Assembly: GCF_000153225.1 (NCBI RefSeq)
Contig: NZ_CH724148.1
Span: 1,940,842-2,004,841, forward strand
Length of the DNA stretch: 64,000 bases
Direction of reading: 5' to 3'
Origin: Polaribacter irgensii 23-P
GTDB taxonomy: Bacteria > Bacteroidota > Bacteroidia > Flavobacteriales > Flavobacteriaceae
This document shows positions 44,811 to 54,031 of the stretch, piece after piece. Position numbers and translations under genes: made by a program. Below the pieces are notes generated by a model that was given only the letters and a program-made list of their open reading frames with translations, did no database searches and was not told the origin of the DNA. Position 1 is the first letter of the stretch; every line of letters starts with the position of its first letter.

Positions 44811-46379
44811 ATGCGCAAAAAAATGTTCATTCTTATTGTTGTTTTGATGAGTGTTTCCTTAATCGGAATTATTGCGGTGCAGCTGTATTGGATTAACAAT
44901 GCCGTAGAGAGTAAAAAGGCTCAATTTAAAAACGACATCCAGAAATCTTTAGGTGCAGCTTCTGAGCGCATTAATGAGCGGGAGCAGGCAGAATTTCAAA
45001 AGAAAATTGAAAATTTAATTGCAAAAAAGGGTTTGGCCGATAAAGCTGAATTAAAGAGTTATTTAATTCAGCAAATAGATACCACCACCAAAGAAAAAAT
45101 TACTTTTGGAGGTACTTTTTTAGAAGAAAATTTTAAACTACCCACAGATTTTCTAAATAATGACTCTATTATTTATAAGAGAGTTACTGGGAAAAAAGAC
45201 TTCTTTAAAGCCTCATTAATAAAAAATGTAGATTCCTATTTTCCAAAATTAACGGAAGAAAAGTATTCGTTTATAAAAGCGTACTCAAATTTTGACAAAC
45301 TTCAAGCGATAGAGCTTCTAAATGATGTAAATAGAAGAAAATTAATTCATGAAAGGATTAGTAATAATGAATTAAATAGAACGATCAAAGAGCAGCTAGT
45401 CAAAAGAAATATTCGATTGGATTTTAAATATGGTGTCTATAGTATTGATGGTTTGGCAACAAAGCTAAAATCTGGATATTATACAATAGATACAAAGGAA
45501 AGTTTTAAATACCCTCTTTTTTACGACTCTCAGGGGAATGTAAGCTATAACTTACAGGTTACTTTCCCAAATGAGAACGATCACATTTTGTCCGGAATCT
45601 CAGGTATTTTGCTTTTGTCATTGTTCTTTATTTTTATTATTATCCTTGCCTTTTCCAGTTCTTTATATCAACTCATTCGCCAAAAGAAGATATCAGAGAT
45701 AAAGACAGATTTTATAAACAATATGACGCATGAGTTTAAAACACCAATTGCAACGATTAATTTAGCGTTGGATTCTATAAGGAATCCCAAAATTTTGGGT
45801 GATGATGAAAAAGTGTTGCGCTATGTTGAAATGATTCGTCAGGAGAACAAAAGAATGCATTCCCAAGTTGAAAATGTATTAAGAATTTCTAGATTGGAAA
45901 AAAATCAAATTGATTTAAGCACAGAAACCATCGATATACAAGACACAATTGAAGATGCAATATCACATGTAAGTTTATTGGTAGAAGACCGGAAAGGAAC
46001 TGTAAACATGCATTTTGAGGCTTTAGAGACAGAATTGCCAGGAAACCAATTTCACTTAACGAATGTGATTGTAAATATGTTGGAAAATGCAATAAAGTAT
46101 TCTGTTGGTGCCCCGATAATAAATATCTATACTTCGAGCAGCACTAAGTTTTTTATTTTTAAAATTAAAGACAAGGGAATAGGAATGAGTAAAATTGTTC
46201 AAAAACAAGCATTTAATAAGTTTTACAGAGAGCAGAAGGGAAATATTCATGATGTTAAAGGCCACGGTTTAGGCTTGGCGTATGTAAAAGAAATAATTGA
46301 AAAGCACCACGGAAGTGTTATAATTGAGAGTGAAAAAGGGAAAGGAAGCGTATTTACTGTGAAATTACCTTTAATTTAA
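44811..46379 (+). CDS. Membrane sensor histidine kinase
   Basis: A 522-residue kinase with an N-terminal helix (about 5-27), a periplasmic sensor part (about 28-262) and a second helix around LLLSLFFIFIIILAFS. No recognisable HAMP domain follows. The HisKA box is NNMTHEFKTPIATINLALD with the phosphoacceptor His, then the ATPase domain: N-box NMLENAIKYS, G1 DKGIGMS, G2 GHGLGLAYVKEI. It is partnered with the response regulator 10 bp downstream, a pairing that resembles Bacteroides RprX/RprY. The true start may be 44811 or 44823. Confidence 0.9.
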   Translation: MRKKMFILIVVLMSVSLIGIIAVQLYWINNAVESKKAQFKNDIQKSLGAASERINEREQAEFQKKIENLIAKKGLADKAELKSYLIQQIDTTTKEKITFGGTFLEENFKLPTDFLNNDSIIYKRVTGKKDFFKASLIKNVDSYFPKLTEEKYSFIKAYSNFDKLQAIELLNDVNRRKLIHERISNNELNRTIKEQLVKRNIRLDFKYGVYSIDGLATKLKSGYYTIDTKESFKYPLFYDSQGNVSYNLQVTFPNENDHILSGISGILLLSLFFIFIIILAFSSSLYQLIRQKKISEIKTDFINNMTHEFKTPIATINLALDSIRNPKILGDDEKVLRYVEMIRQENKRMHSQVENVLRISRLEKNQIDLSTETIDIQDTIEDAISHVSLLVEDRKGTVNMHFEALETELPGNQFHLTNVIVNMLENAIKYSVGAPIINIYTSSSTKFFIFKIKDKGIGMSKIVQKQAFNKFYREQKGNIHDVKGHGLGLAYVKEIIEKHHGSVIIESEKGKGSVFTVKLPLI

Positions 46380-46389
46380 TATAAAAAAA

Positions 46390-47091
46390 ATGGGAAGCAA
46401 AAAGATTTTATTAGTAGAAGATGATCCAAATTTCGGAACTGTTTTAAAGGACTATTTAGCATTAAATGATTACAATGTAACCCATGCAAAAGACGGCATA
46501 GAAGGGTTAATTATGTTTAAGAACAGTGATTATGATTTGTGTATTTTAGATGTAATGATGCCGAGAAAGGATGGTTTTTCTTTGGCTGAAGACATACGAG
46601 CTACCAATAAAGAAATTCCAATTATTTTTTTAACAGCAAAGACATTAAAAGAGGATGTTTTGAAAGGATATGCCGTAGGCGCTGACGATTATTTAAACAA
46701 ACCGTTCGATTCTGAAGTTTTGTTGTATAAAATAAAAGCAATTTTACAGCGAAAAGGTGCGGATAATACTCCTGAAAGTGAGCAGTTTGAGTTTACGGTA
46801 GGGAGCTTCTTTTTTAATTCTAAATTAAGACATTTATCTGTTGGGGAAGAGAGTGAACCAATCAAACTTTCTCCAAAAGAAAGTAAATTGTTACGCATGC
46901 TAGCCATTCATAAAAACGATTTAATGCCAAGAGAATTAGCATTGACGAAGATCTGGAGAGATGACAATTATTTTACCTCAAGAAGTATGGACGTTTATAT
47001 TGCAAAATTGCGAAAATACCTTAAAGTAGATGATAAAGTAGAAATTTTAAATATTCATGGAGAAGGATTTAGGCTGGTAGAGAAAAATTAA
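46390..47091 (+). CDS. OmpR-family response regulator
   Basis: A 233-residue two-domain regulator. The receiver domain has the acidic pair in LLVEDDPNF, the phosphoacceptor Asp in LCILDVMMP, the conserved Thr in IFLTAKT and the Lys in NKPFD. The C-terminal winged helix (about 135-230) binds DNA, with RELALTKIWRDDNYFTSRSMDVYIAKLRKYL. It would be phosphorylated by the kinase encoded just upstream. Signal and targets are unknown. Confidence 0.93.
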   Translation: MGSKKILLVEDDPNFGTVLKDYLALNDYNVTHAKDGIEGLIMFKNSDYDLCILDVMMPRKDGFSLAEDIRATNKEIPIIFLTAKTLKEDVLKGYAVGADDYLNKPFDSEVLLYKIKAILQRKGADNTPESEQFEFTVGSFFFNSKLRHLSVGEESEPIKLSPKESKLLRMLAIHKNDLMPRELALTKIWRDDNYFTSRSMDVYIAKLRKYLKVDDKVEILNIHGEGFRLVEKN

Positions 47092-47116
47092 ATTTAAAAT
47101 ATTTTTACAAATAAAG

Positions 47117-47146
47117 AACTCAGCCATCTCACAAGCTGAGTTTTTT
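47117..47146 (+). terminator. Terminator after the response regulator
   Basis: AACTCAGC (47117-47124) pairs with GCTGAGTT (47135-47142) and a T6 run follows. It ends the kinase-regulator unit just before the Sua5/TsaC gene. Confidence 0.75.
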
Positions 47147-47159
47147 GTATTTTTATACT

Positions 47160-47777
47160 ATGGCAACATTTATTAAATTATACAATGAAAATCCGAATCC
47201 AAAAGAAATAACTAAGATTGTAAAAGTATTGCAGGCTGGAGGTTTGGTAATATATCCAACAGATACGGTTTATGGGTTGGGTTGTGACATAACGAAAGTA
47301 AAAGCACTCGAAAAAATCGCACAACTCAAAGGAGTAAAATTAGACAAAGCAAATTTTTCTTTCATTTGCAACGATTTAAGTCACCTTTCAGATTACGTAA
47401 AGCAGATAGATTCTACTACCTTTAAAATCCTTAAAAGAGCGTTGCCTGGACCTTACACCTTCATTCTTCCTGGGAGTACGAACTTGCCGAAAGTCTTTAA
47501 AAAGAAGAAAACGGTAGGAATCAGGATTCCTGATAACAATATTATAAGAATGCTCGTTGCAGAATTAGGAAATCCTATTGTTTCTACTTCTATTCGAGAC
47601 GAGGATGATGTTTTAGAATATACCACAGATCCTGAATTGATCTTTGAAAAATGGCAAAATAGTGTAGATGTTGTTATTGATGGTGGCTATGGAGACAACG
47701 AACCTTCTACAGTAATTGATTTAACAGAGGCTCCAAAAGTGATTAGAGAAGGAAAAGGTAGTCTCGATATTTTGTAA
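47160..47777 (+). CDS. Threonylcarbamoyl-AMP synthase (Sua5/YciO/YrdC family)
   Basis: A 205-residue YrdC-fold protein that makes threonylcarbamoyl-AMP for the t6A37 modification of tRNAs reading ANN codons, or a close paralogue of unknown role (YciO). Seen are YPTDTVYGLGCDI, the KRALPGPYTFIL segment and IRIPDNNII, with STSIRDEDD near the C-terminus. The C-terminal Sua5 domain is absent. I chose the ATG at 47160; the TTG at 47145 would start inside the preceding terminator T run. Confidence 0.85.
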   Translation: MATFIKLYNENPNPKEITKIVKVLQAGGLVIYPTDTVYGLGCDITKVKALEKIAQLKGVKLDKANFSFICNDLSHLSDYVKQIDSTTFKILKRALPGPYTFILPGSTNLPKVFKKKKTVGIRIPDNNIIRMLVAELGNPIVSTSIRDEDDVLEYTTDPELIFEKWQNSVDVVIDGGYGDNEPSTVIDLTEAPKVIREGKGSLDIL

Positions 47778-47839
47778 ATTTTAAAACCGAAATAGTGTTT
47801 TTAAAGTTCATAATTTTGAAAGTATAGCAACAGTTATTG

Positions 47840-48838
47840 TTATTTTAATGCTCTGAATTTTTTTCTGCCCAAAATAAAATATTGCCATACAATGCTTGTA
47901 TGTAAATTATAATCCTGTTTTTTTTGAAGTTTTTTACGTTTTTTTAAAAATTTATAGAAATTTTTATAGAGACTAATGTGTGCCTTTAAAATTGCAAATG
48001 TGTGTATTGGCCGCAATTCAAATAGAAATTTCAGACCCGCAATGCCGTCAAGGAGGAGACGCGCAAAAAGGACAAATAAAAACCATTTTGTAGGCACATT
48101 TTTTACCACATTGAACAGGCTGTTCCTAAAATTTAGGTACGTTTTTTGCGGATTTGTTTCGTGTAGAGTTGCTCCACCCAAATGAAAAACAGTAGCGCTG
48201 CCGACATATTTTACGTTGTAACCAATATTTTGAGCACGCCAACAGAGATCAATTTCTTCTTGATGCGCAAAATAATCTTCATCTAAACCTCCTATTTCGT
48301 GGTATGTTTTTGAGCGTATAAAAAAGCAGGCACCAGAAGCCCAGAAAATTTCAGCATTTTCATTAAACTGTCCTGTGTCGTCTTCTATCGTGTTAAAAAC
48401 GCGTCCTCTGCAATATGGATACCCGTATAAATCTACGAATCCACCACCAGCTCCCGCATATTCAAACTTATTTTTGTCTTTTAAGTCGATTAATTTTGGT
48501 TGTACAATGGCTGTTTTTAATTCTTTTTCGAAGACAGACAGAACAGGTATAAGCCAGTTTTTTGTCACAGCAACATCCGAGTTTAAAAGGCAGTAAATGT
48601 CGGCCTCAACGATAGCTAAGGCATCATTATAGCCCTTTGCATATCCACCATTACTCTTGTTTTCTATAATGTTGACAGATGGATAAAATGTTTTTACATA
48701 TTGAATGGAAGTGTCTGTAGATGCATTGTCGGCCACATATATTTCCGCCAAATTTGCACTAAAATTAATCACTGATGGCAAAAACTCTTCTAAGAGTTTT
48801 TGTCCGTTCCAATTTAATATGACAATTGCTGTTTTCAA
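47840..48838 (-). CDS. Family 2 glycosyltransferase
   Basis: A 332-residue glycosyltransferase with an N-terminal GT-A domain: VILNWNGQKLLEEFLP, the YVADNASTDTS nucleotide-sugar region and the LLNSDVAV metal-binding Asp motif. The HQEEIDLCWRAQNIGY acceptor/catalytic segment follows. A C-terminal part with hydrophobic residues (about 245-265) may associate with the membrane. It resembles rhamnosyltransferase-like enzymes of surface polysaccharide synthesis, but no polysaccharide cluster is nearby. Substrates are unknown. Confidence 0.87.
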   Translation of the reverse strand: MKTAIVILNWNGQKLLEEFLPSVINFSANLAEIYVADNASTDTSIQYVKTFYPSVNIIENKSNGGYAKGYNDALAIVEADIYCLLNSDVAVTKNWLIPVLSVFEKELKTAIVQPKLIDLKDKNKFEYAGAGGGFVDLYGYPYCRGRVFNTIEDDTGQFNENAEIFWASGACFFIRSKTYHEIGGLDEDYFAHQEEIDLCWRAQNIGYNVKYVGSATVFHLGGATLHETNPQKTYLNFRNSLFNVVKNVPTKWFLFVLFARLLLDGIAGLKFLFELRPIHTFAILKAHISLYKNFYKFLKKRKKLQKKQDYNLHTSIVWQYFILGRKKFRALK

Positions 48839-48940
48839 GGGGGGAATTTACAGTTTTAAAACGAGATTTGATATAAAGTTTTCTTAATTATACCAAGCGC
48901 AAAGCTCATTTTAGAAAGAGAGAAATAGCGCGTTTAGATT

Positions 48941-49390
48941 TTAGCTATAATTCGGAATTTCTTTTAGAAAAACATAGGTTTCTTTTTTAAAATCCATTTT
49001 ACAATAAAAATGAGTTAATCCGTTGGTGACTATTAAAAAATTTGCGTTAAGTTTTGAATTATAGCGTGCAATTTGGTCAAAAGTTGCCTGTGTTATTTTA
49101 ATTTTCGGTGCTTTACATTCAACAATAATATCTGGATTTCCTTCTTTGTCAAATACTAAAATATCACTTCTTTTTTTTAAATTATTTACCACAACTTGTT
49201 TTTCAATTGCAATTAAGGTAGGAGGATAATTCTTTTCTTCAATTAAAAATTGGACAAAATGCTGACGTACCCATTCCTCGGGGGTTAATACCATATATTT
49301 TTTCCTTAAATTATCAAAAATAAACGTCTTATTTTCGTTACTTTTGAGTTTAAATTTATAGTGGGGTAGGTTTAGTTTTTGCATTTTCAT
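48941..49390 (-). CDS. Standalone HsdR N-terminal-like (type I restriction nuclease fold) protein
   Basis: A 149-residue protein of the HsdR-N family. The nuclease-like core is RSDILVFDKEGNPDIIVECKAP, i.e. the D-xn-(E)xK pattern of PD-(D/E)XK enzymes (D, E and K all present). LTPEEWVRQHFVQFLI is the family N-terminal motif. No HsdM, HsdS or ATPase part is near, so it is not a restriction system; the gene occurs alone, typically divergent from holA in this group. The start may be 49390 or 49384. Function unknown. Confidence 0.8.
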   Translation of the reverse strand: MKMQKLNLPHYKFKLKSNENKTFIFDNLRKKYMVLTPEEWVRQHFVQFLIEEKNYPPTLIAIEKQVVVNNLKKRSDILVFDKEGNPDIIVECKAPKIKITQATFDQIARYNSKLNANFLIVTNGLTHFYCKMDFKKETYVFLKEIPNYS

Positions 49391-49581
49391 TGGAACGAAT
49401 ATCACGATTAAAAACGATTTATAAAAAATAAAGTTTGAGTAATATTAAAACTTTATTTTAAGGAACCGATCAAATGTAAAGTACGAAGAAAGAGGGCTAA
49501 ATAACCGTAAAAAACAAGAATACATCGTAAAAAAGTGAATGATATTCTTGAACTCGTGACGGAGACATAAGAGATGAGAAA

Positions 49582-50583
49582 ATGAACGAAATAAGGAATA
49601 TTGTTTCAGATGTAAAAAGTAAGAATTTAAAGCCCATTTATTTTTTAATGGGTGAAGAATCTTATTACATCGATAAAATTTCAGATTATATTGAAGCTAA
49701 CGTTTTAGGAGAGGCCGAAAAGGGATTTAACCAGCAAGTAATGTATGGAAGAGATGTGACAATAGAAGATATTGTTGCTGCAGCGAAGCGGTATCCCATG
49801 ATGGCAGAAAGACAAGTTTTGATTATTAAAGAAGCGCAAGATTTAAGCAGAAATATTGAGAAGCTGATTTCTTATGCAGAAAATCCGCAGCCTACTACTG
49901 TTTTAGTTCTAAATTATAAGTATAAAAAATTAGACAAGCGAAAAAAATTACACAAGGTAATTGCAAAAACAGGGTTAATCTTTGAAAGTAAGAAACTGTA
50001 TGAAAACCAGGTGTCAGATTGGATTCGGAAAGCGCTCAGCGCAAAGAACTATAAAATTGAACCCAAAGCATCTTTAATGTTGGTTGAATTTTTAGGAACA
50101 GATTTGAGTAAGATTTCTAATGAGCTTGATAAGCTCATGCTTGTATTGCCCGAAGAAACAATTATCAGTGATGTGCATATTGAGGAGAACATCGGGATTT
50201 CTAAAGACTTTAATAACTTTGAACTTAGAAAGGCAGTAGGAGAGAAGCAAATTGTAAAAGCAAATAGAATTATAAAATATTTTGGAGAAAATCCGAAGAA
50301 CAATCCATTGGTAATAACCATTTCTCTCTTGAATGGATACTTTACTCAGTTGTTACTGTTTCACGGTTTAAAGGATAAATCTAAAAATAATGTGGCGAGG
50401 ACTTTAGGGGTAAATCCGTATTTTGTCGATGAATATTTTGTGGCGGGTAGAAATTACCCAATGCGCAAAGTAGCGCAAGTTATTGCATTTTTAAGAGATG
50501 CCGATATTAAAAGTAAAGGCGTTGGTGCAAATCAAGCAGATAGAGATATTCTGAAGGAATTGCTCTTTAAAATCTTACATTAA
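49582..50583 (+). CDS. holA: DNA polymerase III subunit delta
   Basis: A 333-residue clamp-loader subunit. Typical segments are IYFLMGEESYYIDKISDYIE at the N-terminus, MMAERQVLIIKEAQDL, and LVEFLGTDLSKISNELDKL with LRKAVGEKQIVKANRI in domain III. It opens the sliding clamp together with delta prime and DnaX in replication. It diverges from the HsdR-N-like gene with 190 bp between. No terminator is seen before the next gene, 55 bp downstream, so read-through is possible. Confidence 0.94.
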   Translation: MNEIRNIVSDVKSKNLKPIYFLMGEESYYIDKISDYIEANVLGEAEKGFNQQVMYGRDVTIEDIVAAAKRYPMMAERQVLIIKEAQDLSRNIEKLISYAENPQPTTVLVLNYKYKKLDKRKKLHKVIAKTGLIFESKKLYENQVSDWIRKALSAKNYKIEPKASLMLVEFLGTDLSKISNELDKLMLVLPEETIISDVHIEENIGISKDFNNFELRKAVGEKQIVKANRIIKYFGENPKNNPLVITISLLNGYFTQLLLFHGLKDKSKNNVARTLGVNPYFVDEYFVAGRNYPMRKVAQVIAFLRDADIKSKGVGANQADRDILKELLFKILH

Positions 50584-50638
50584 AATTAACTGTATACTTT
50601 TTGTTTACATCGGGTACGCACATAAAAAATATAATAGT

Positions 50639-51223
50639 ATGAAAATATTTTTAATTATTCTTGGAGTGCTTATTTTTCTCTTTTTAGGAGCACAGATTTA
50701 CCTTTATAAAAGTAGTCATAGTATAGAGGGATACCGTTATGATGTTTTGACTATCTATGAAGGCTTCGAAACTAGACAATACAAAGCAAGCTTATTTACA
50801 ACGGTAAAGCTAAATACAAACAAGTATAAACAAGCTTCTGGCAAAGGCTTTTCGGTTTTAGCAGGGTATATCTTTGGAAAGAATGTAACACAAGAAAGGA
50901 TTTCAATGACCTCTCCTGTTGCCATGTCTTTAGAAAAAAAGATGACCATGTCTTTTTTAGTACCTGAAGGCTTTACAAAAGAAAATTTACCAAAACCTGA
51001 CAATAAAAATATTAAGTTTTTAGAGGTTCCAGAAAAGAAAATGGCCGCAATTCGTTTTGGTGGGTGGGCGACTGATCAAAAAATAGAGAAATATAAGATA
51101 GAATTGATCGCATTGCTGAATAAAAACAAAATTAAACACACCAATCATTTTTCAGTCTTAGGATACAATCCACCTTATGAATTATTTTTTCGTAAAAATG
51201 AAATTATTGTAGAATTAGATTAA
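50639..51223 (+). CDS. SOUL-family heme-binding protein
   Basis: A 194-residue protein with an N-terminal helix (about 2-22) that is a signal anchor or a signal peptide, then a SOUL/HBP domain. The domain is shown by YEGFETRQYKASLFTTV, ISMTSPVAMSL, FLVPEGF, AAIRFGGWAT and the C-terminal LGYNPPYELFFRKNEI. SOUL proteins bind heme; the role in bacteria is not settled. It stands alone after holA. Confidence 0.88.
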   Translation: MKIFLIILGVLIFLFLGAQIYLYKSSHSIEGYRYDVLTIYEGFETRQYKASLFTTVKLNTNKYKQASGKGFSVLAGYIFGKNVTQERISMTSPVAMSLEKKMTMSFLVPEGFTKENLPKPDNKNIKFLEVPEKKMAAIRFGGWATDQKIEKYKIELIALLNKNKIKHTNHFSVLGYNPPYELFFRKNEIIVELD

Positions 51224-51368
51224 TAAAATGCATGCATGTCGCCGATTGAAAAAATAGGTATTTGCTCAAAAGCACAAAATAATTTGATAAAAATATTTTT
51301 TATTTTAAGGATATTTAAATTTTGAATATATTATTTAATCAAAGTGATTTCCGATATTTTTTTCGGTT

Positions 51369-52085
51369 TTATTTAATCTTCAATGTTTTTTTCCCTTCCA
51401 CTGTAATTTCAGAACCTTCCGCGAGCATCACAGAGGCGGGTGACAAGAGGTTTAAAAACTTAAATTCAGCTCCGTAGACCATTTCAAAATTTACATTAAT
51501 TTCGGATCTTTCTACTAAATATTCTTTCCATCTGGGGTGGGTTACTTCATATTCGTTGCTTTTTTTGTTGTTTACTTTTGCATATCCCCAGTAATGTTCT
51601 GTAATAAATTCGGTTTCACTGTTTGCTTCTATTTCTGTAGCTGTAAGCGCTGCAGTGACCTGAAATGATTGCCAAGACTTGTTTTTTTTCCATTCGTATG
51701 TAACCACACGGTTTTGGCTATTTTCCTCCCATTGGTGGCGCATAGGCAGGGTTTCATAATGCTCATTATACAATGTATTTGCAACGAAGGTAAGTGCGGG
51801 TTTGGGTACAATTTCTTTGATAAAAACAGCTGCGCGTTTCCATGCATTGTTTTCAAATCGCCTTACGTAAAATCGAAGGTTTACTTCTTCAAAGTTAATG
51901 TGAAAAGGAACCTTTATACCCAATATCTTCGTGTTCATAAACATAAACCCAATTAAGCTAACATAACACTTGCCTTCCCAAAAGTCCAACTCCGTTCCAG
52001 GAGGAACGTACTGTTCTAAGACCTTTGGATCAATAACATAATTTGCTACTGCTAATTTTCTCCATTCTGCGTTTAAAAAGCTCAT
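51369..52085 (-). CDS. YqjF-like DUF2071 protein
   Basis: A 238-residue soluble protein of the DUF2071 (YqjF) family. Seen are the N-terminal EWRKLAVANYVIDPKVLEQYVPPGTELDFWEG and VSLIGFMF, EEVNLRFYVR, the EIVPKPALTFVANTLY block and the C-terminal PASVMLAEGSEITVEGKKTL. The family is bacterial and of unknown function, with a ligand-binding-like beta fold. It has a -7 box 67 nt upstream (52152-52159) and no operon partners. Confidence 0.85.
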   Translation of the reverse strand: MSFLNAEWRKLAVANYVIDPKVLEQYVPPGTELDFWEGKCYVSLIGFMFMNTKILGIKVPFHINFEEVNLRFYVRRFENNAWKRAAVFIKEIVPKPALTFVANTLYNEHYETLPMRHQWEENSQNRVVTYEWKKNKSWQSFQVTAALTATEIEANSETEFITEHYWGYAKVNNKKSNEYEVTHPRWKEYLVERSEINVNFEMVYGAEFKFLNLLSPASVMLAEGSEITVEGKKTLKIK

Positions 52086-52151
52086 TTGTATATTGTTTTT
52101 TAAAACGAAACATTGCGAAATTGCGATCTTATTTATTTTTATCGTTTAGAG

Positions 52152-52159
52152 CAAAGTTA
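52152..52159 (-). promoter_or_regulatory. -7 promoter box of the DUF2071 gene
   Basis: Minus-strand TAACTTTG (TAnnTTTG), 67 nt upstream of the ATG at 52085. Confidence 0.45.
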
Positions 52160-52205
52160 GATTTTTTTAATACATCATCAATACCAAAACTCATAGTTTT
52201 TAGTT

Positions 52206-52241
52206 AAAAAAAACCTGATTTCAGTTTAGAAATCAGGTTTT
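52206..52241 (-). terminator. Terminator of the acyl-CoA synthetase gene
   Basis: A 13-bp perfect stem (52210-52222 with 52229-52241; core CCTGATTTC/GAAATCAGG) sits directly behind the stop codon, with eight T on the minus strand. Confidence 0.85.
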
Positions 52242-52243
52242 AA

Positions 52244-54031
52244 TTATTTTTTCTTGTAGATTTTATCATAAAGATTTTTGTAGGTTTTTTTTATAACCTC
52301 TCGCTTCATTTTCATTGTTGGTGTTAAATGACCACCATCTATGGACCAAACATCAGAGGTTAACTCAAAACACTTGATTCGCTCCCAATTTCCAAAGTGA
52401 GTATTTCCTTTGTCTACTTCTCTTTGAATTCTATTGATCACGATATCAGAATTTATAATTTCTTCGTTTGTTGTGCCAATTTTATGTTCTTTTTTAACAA
52501 TCCAATCACGTATAAACTCAAAGTTGGGTTGAATTAGTGCAGCGGGCATTTTTTCACCTTCGCCAATTACCATAATTTGTTCTATAAATAAAGATTGTTT
52601 GAAGGCTCCTTCTAATAAAGGAGGCACGATGTATTTTCCTCCAGAAGTTTTAAACATTTCTTTTGTGCGTCCTGTGATCTTTAAAAAACCGTCTGCATCG
52701 ATTTCTCCTTTATCTCCAGAATGGAAATATCCATCTTTAATAACTTCCGCAGTTTTTACAGGATCTTTATAATATCCCTGCATGATGTTCGGACCTTTTA
52801 TCAAAATCTCGCCATTTTCAGCAATTTTAACGTCGACGTCTTGGATAACTTTTCCAACAGTACCAACTTTAAAGCCTCTTACCCCGTTTACTTCAATAAA
52901 GTTTACAGAACTTACGGGAGATGTTTCTGTCAAACCATAACCTTCCATTATTGGCATTCCAGCCGCTGCAAAAACCCTTGTCAATCTTTGCTGCAATGCC
53001 GAAGCTCCAGAAACCATCAGTTTTAGTTCTCCTCCTAAGGCAGCTTGCCATTTAGAAAAGATTAGCTTTCTAGCAAGGCTCAATTGCTTTTCGTACCACC
53101 ATCCGTTTGCACCATAAGGCTCATATCTTAAACCAAGCTTTACCGCCCAGAAAAACAAGATCTTTTTGATACCTTTTAAGGTTTCTCCTTTTAAAATAAT
53201 TTTATCATAGATTTTTTCATATAAACGAGGAACGGCGGTCATTACGTTTGGCTTTATATCTTGAGCATTTTCAGCCAATTGTTCAATCCCTTCAGCAAAA
53301 TAAATTTCTATTCCACAATATTGATATAAGTATAAAATCATACGCTCAAAAATATGGCATACTGGTAAAAAACTTAGGGCTTTATCTTTTCCATTTGCCA
53401 ACGGTACTTTCTCTTTACTAGCGCGCACATTGGATACAATATTTGCATGTGATAACATCACGCCTTTTGGTTTTCCTGTAGTTCCAGATGTATAAATTAT
53501 GGTTGCCAAGTCTTCGGGTTTGACCTCTTTTTTCCGAGCCTCTACGTCCACTTGATTCTTAAAGTCTTTCCCTGTCTCTAAAATTTCATTCCAGCTTTTT
53601 TCACCAACGATATCGTCAAAAGTAAATACTCCTTTTAAATTTGTATCTCCTTTAATTTGATTTAGTTTTTCTACAATAGCACTGTCAGAAGCAAAGCAAT
53701 ATGTAGCTTCTGAATGATTGAGCACGTATGCATAGTCTTCTTTTGAAATAGTGGGGTAGATGGGTACACTTTGAGCTCCTATTTGTAAAATTCCGATATC
53801 ACAAATATTCCACTCCGTTCTGTTGGTTGTAGAAATTAGTGCAATTTTATCATTTGGCTGCACACCTAACCTTAATAAACCTCTGCTAATGGCATTTGCT
53901 TTCTCTATATATTCTTTTGTAGAAGTAGAGATCCACGCTCCTTTATATTTTGTTGTAAATGCTTTTTTAAGATTGTGCTTTTCAAGCTGATAGTAGGGGA
54001 AATCAAATATACGTGTAACTTGTATTGCCAT
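52244..54031 (-). CDS. Long-chain fatty acid-CoA ligase (AMP-forming)
   Basis: A 595-residue acyl-adenylate enzyme activating fatty acids to acyl-CoA. The P-loop-like motif is IIYTSGTTGKPKGVMLSH, followed by PVCHIFERM, GYGLTETSPV, GDKGEIDADGFLKITGRTKEMFKTSGGKYIVP, and the C-terminal catalytic lysine segment TPTMKMKRE. Closest to FadD15/LACS-type enzymes used in lipid metabolism. The longer frame to 54073 lacks family features; the ATG at 54031 (MAIQVTRIFDFPYYQ) fits the N-terminus. It is monocistronic with a tight terminator. Confidence 0.93.
   Translation of the reverse strand: MAIQVTRIFDFPYYQLEKHNLKKAFTTKYKGAWISTSTKEYIEKANAISRGLLRLGVQPNDKIALISTTNRTEWNICDIGILQIGAQSVPIYPTISKEDYAYVLNHSEATYCFASDSAIVEKLNQIKGDTNLKGVFTFDDIVGEKSWNEILETGKDFKNQVDVEARKKEVKPEDLATIIYTSGTTGKPKGVMLSHANIVSNVRASKEKVPLANGKDKALSFLPVCHIFERMILYLYQYCGIEIYFAEGIEQLAENAQDIKPNVMTAVPRLYEKIYDKIILKGETLKGIKKILFFWAVKLGLRYEPYGANGWWYEKQLSLARKLIFSKWQAALGGELKLMVSGASALQQRLTRVFAAAGMPIMEGYGLTETSPVSSVNFIEVNGVRGFKVGTVGKVIQDVDVKIAENGEILIKGPNIMQGYYKDPVKTAEVIKDGYFHSGDKGEIDADGFLKITGRTKEMFKTSGGKYIVPPLLEGAFKQSLFIEQIMVIGEGEKMPAALIQPNFEFIRDWIVKKEHKIGTTNEEIINSDIVINRIQREVDKGNTHFGNWERIKCFELTSDVWSIDGGHLTPTMKMKREVIKKTYKNLYDKIYKKK

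Noticed and set aside
48941..49390. Type I restriction-modification or defence system
   Set aside because: Only an HsdR-N-like domain is present, with no HsdM, HsdS or helicase; flanked by holA and a glycosyltransferase.
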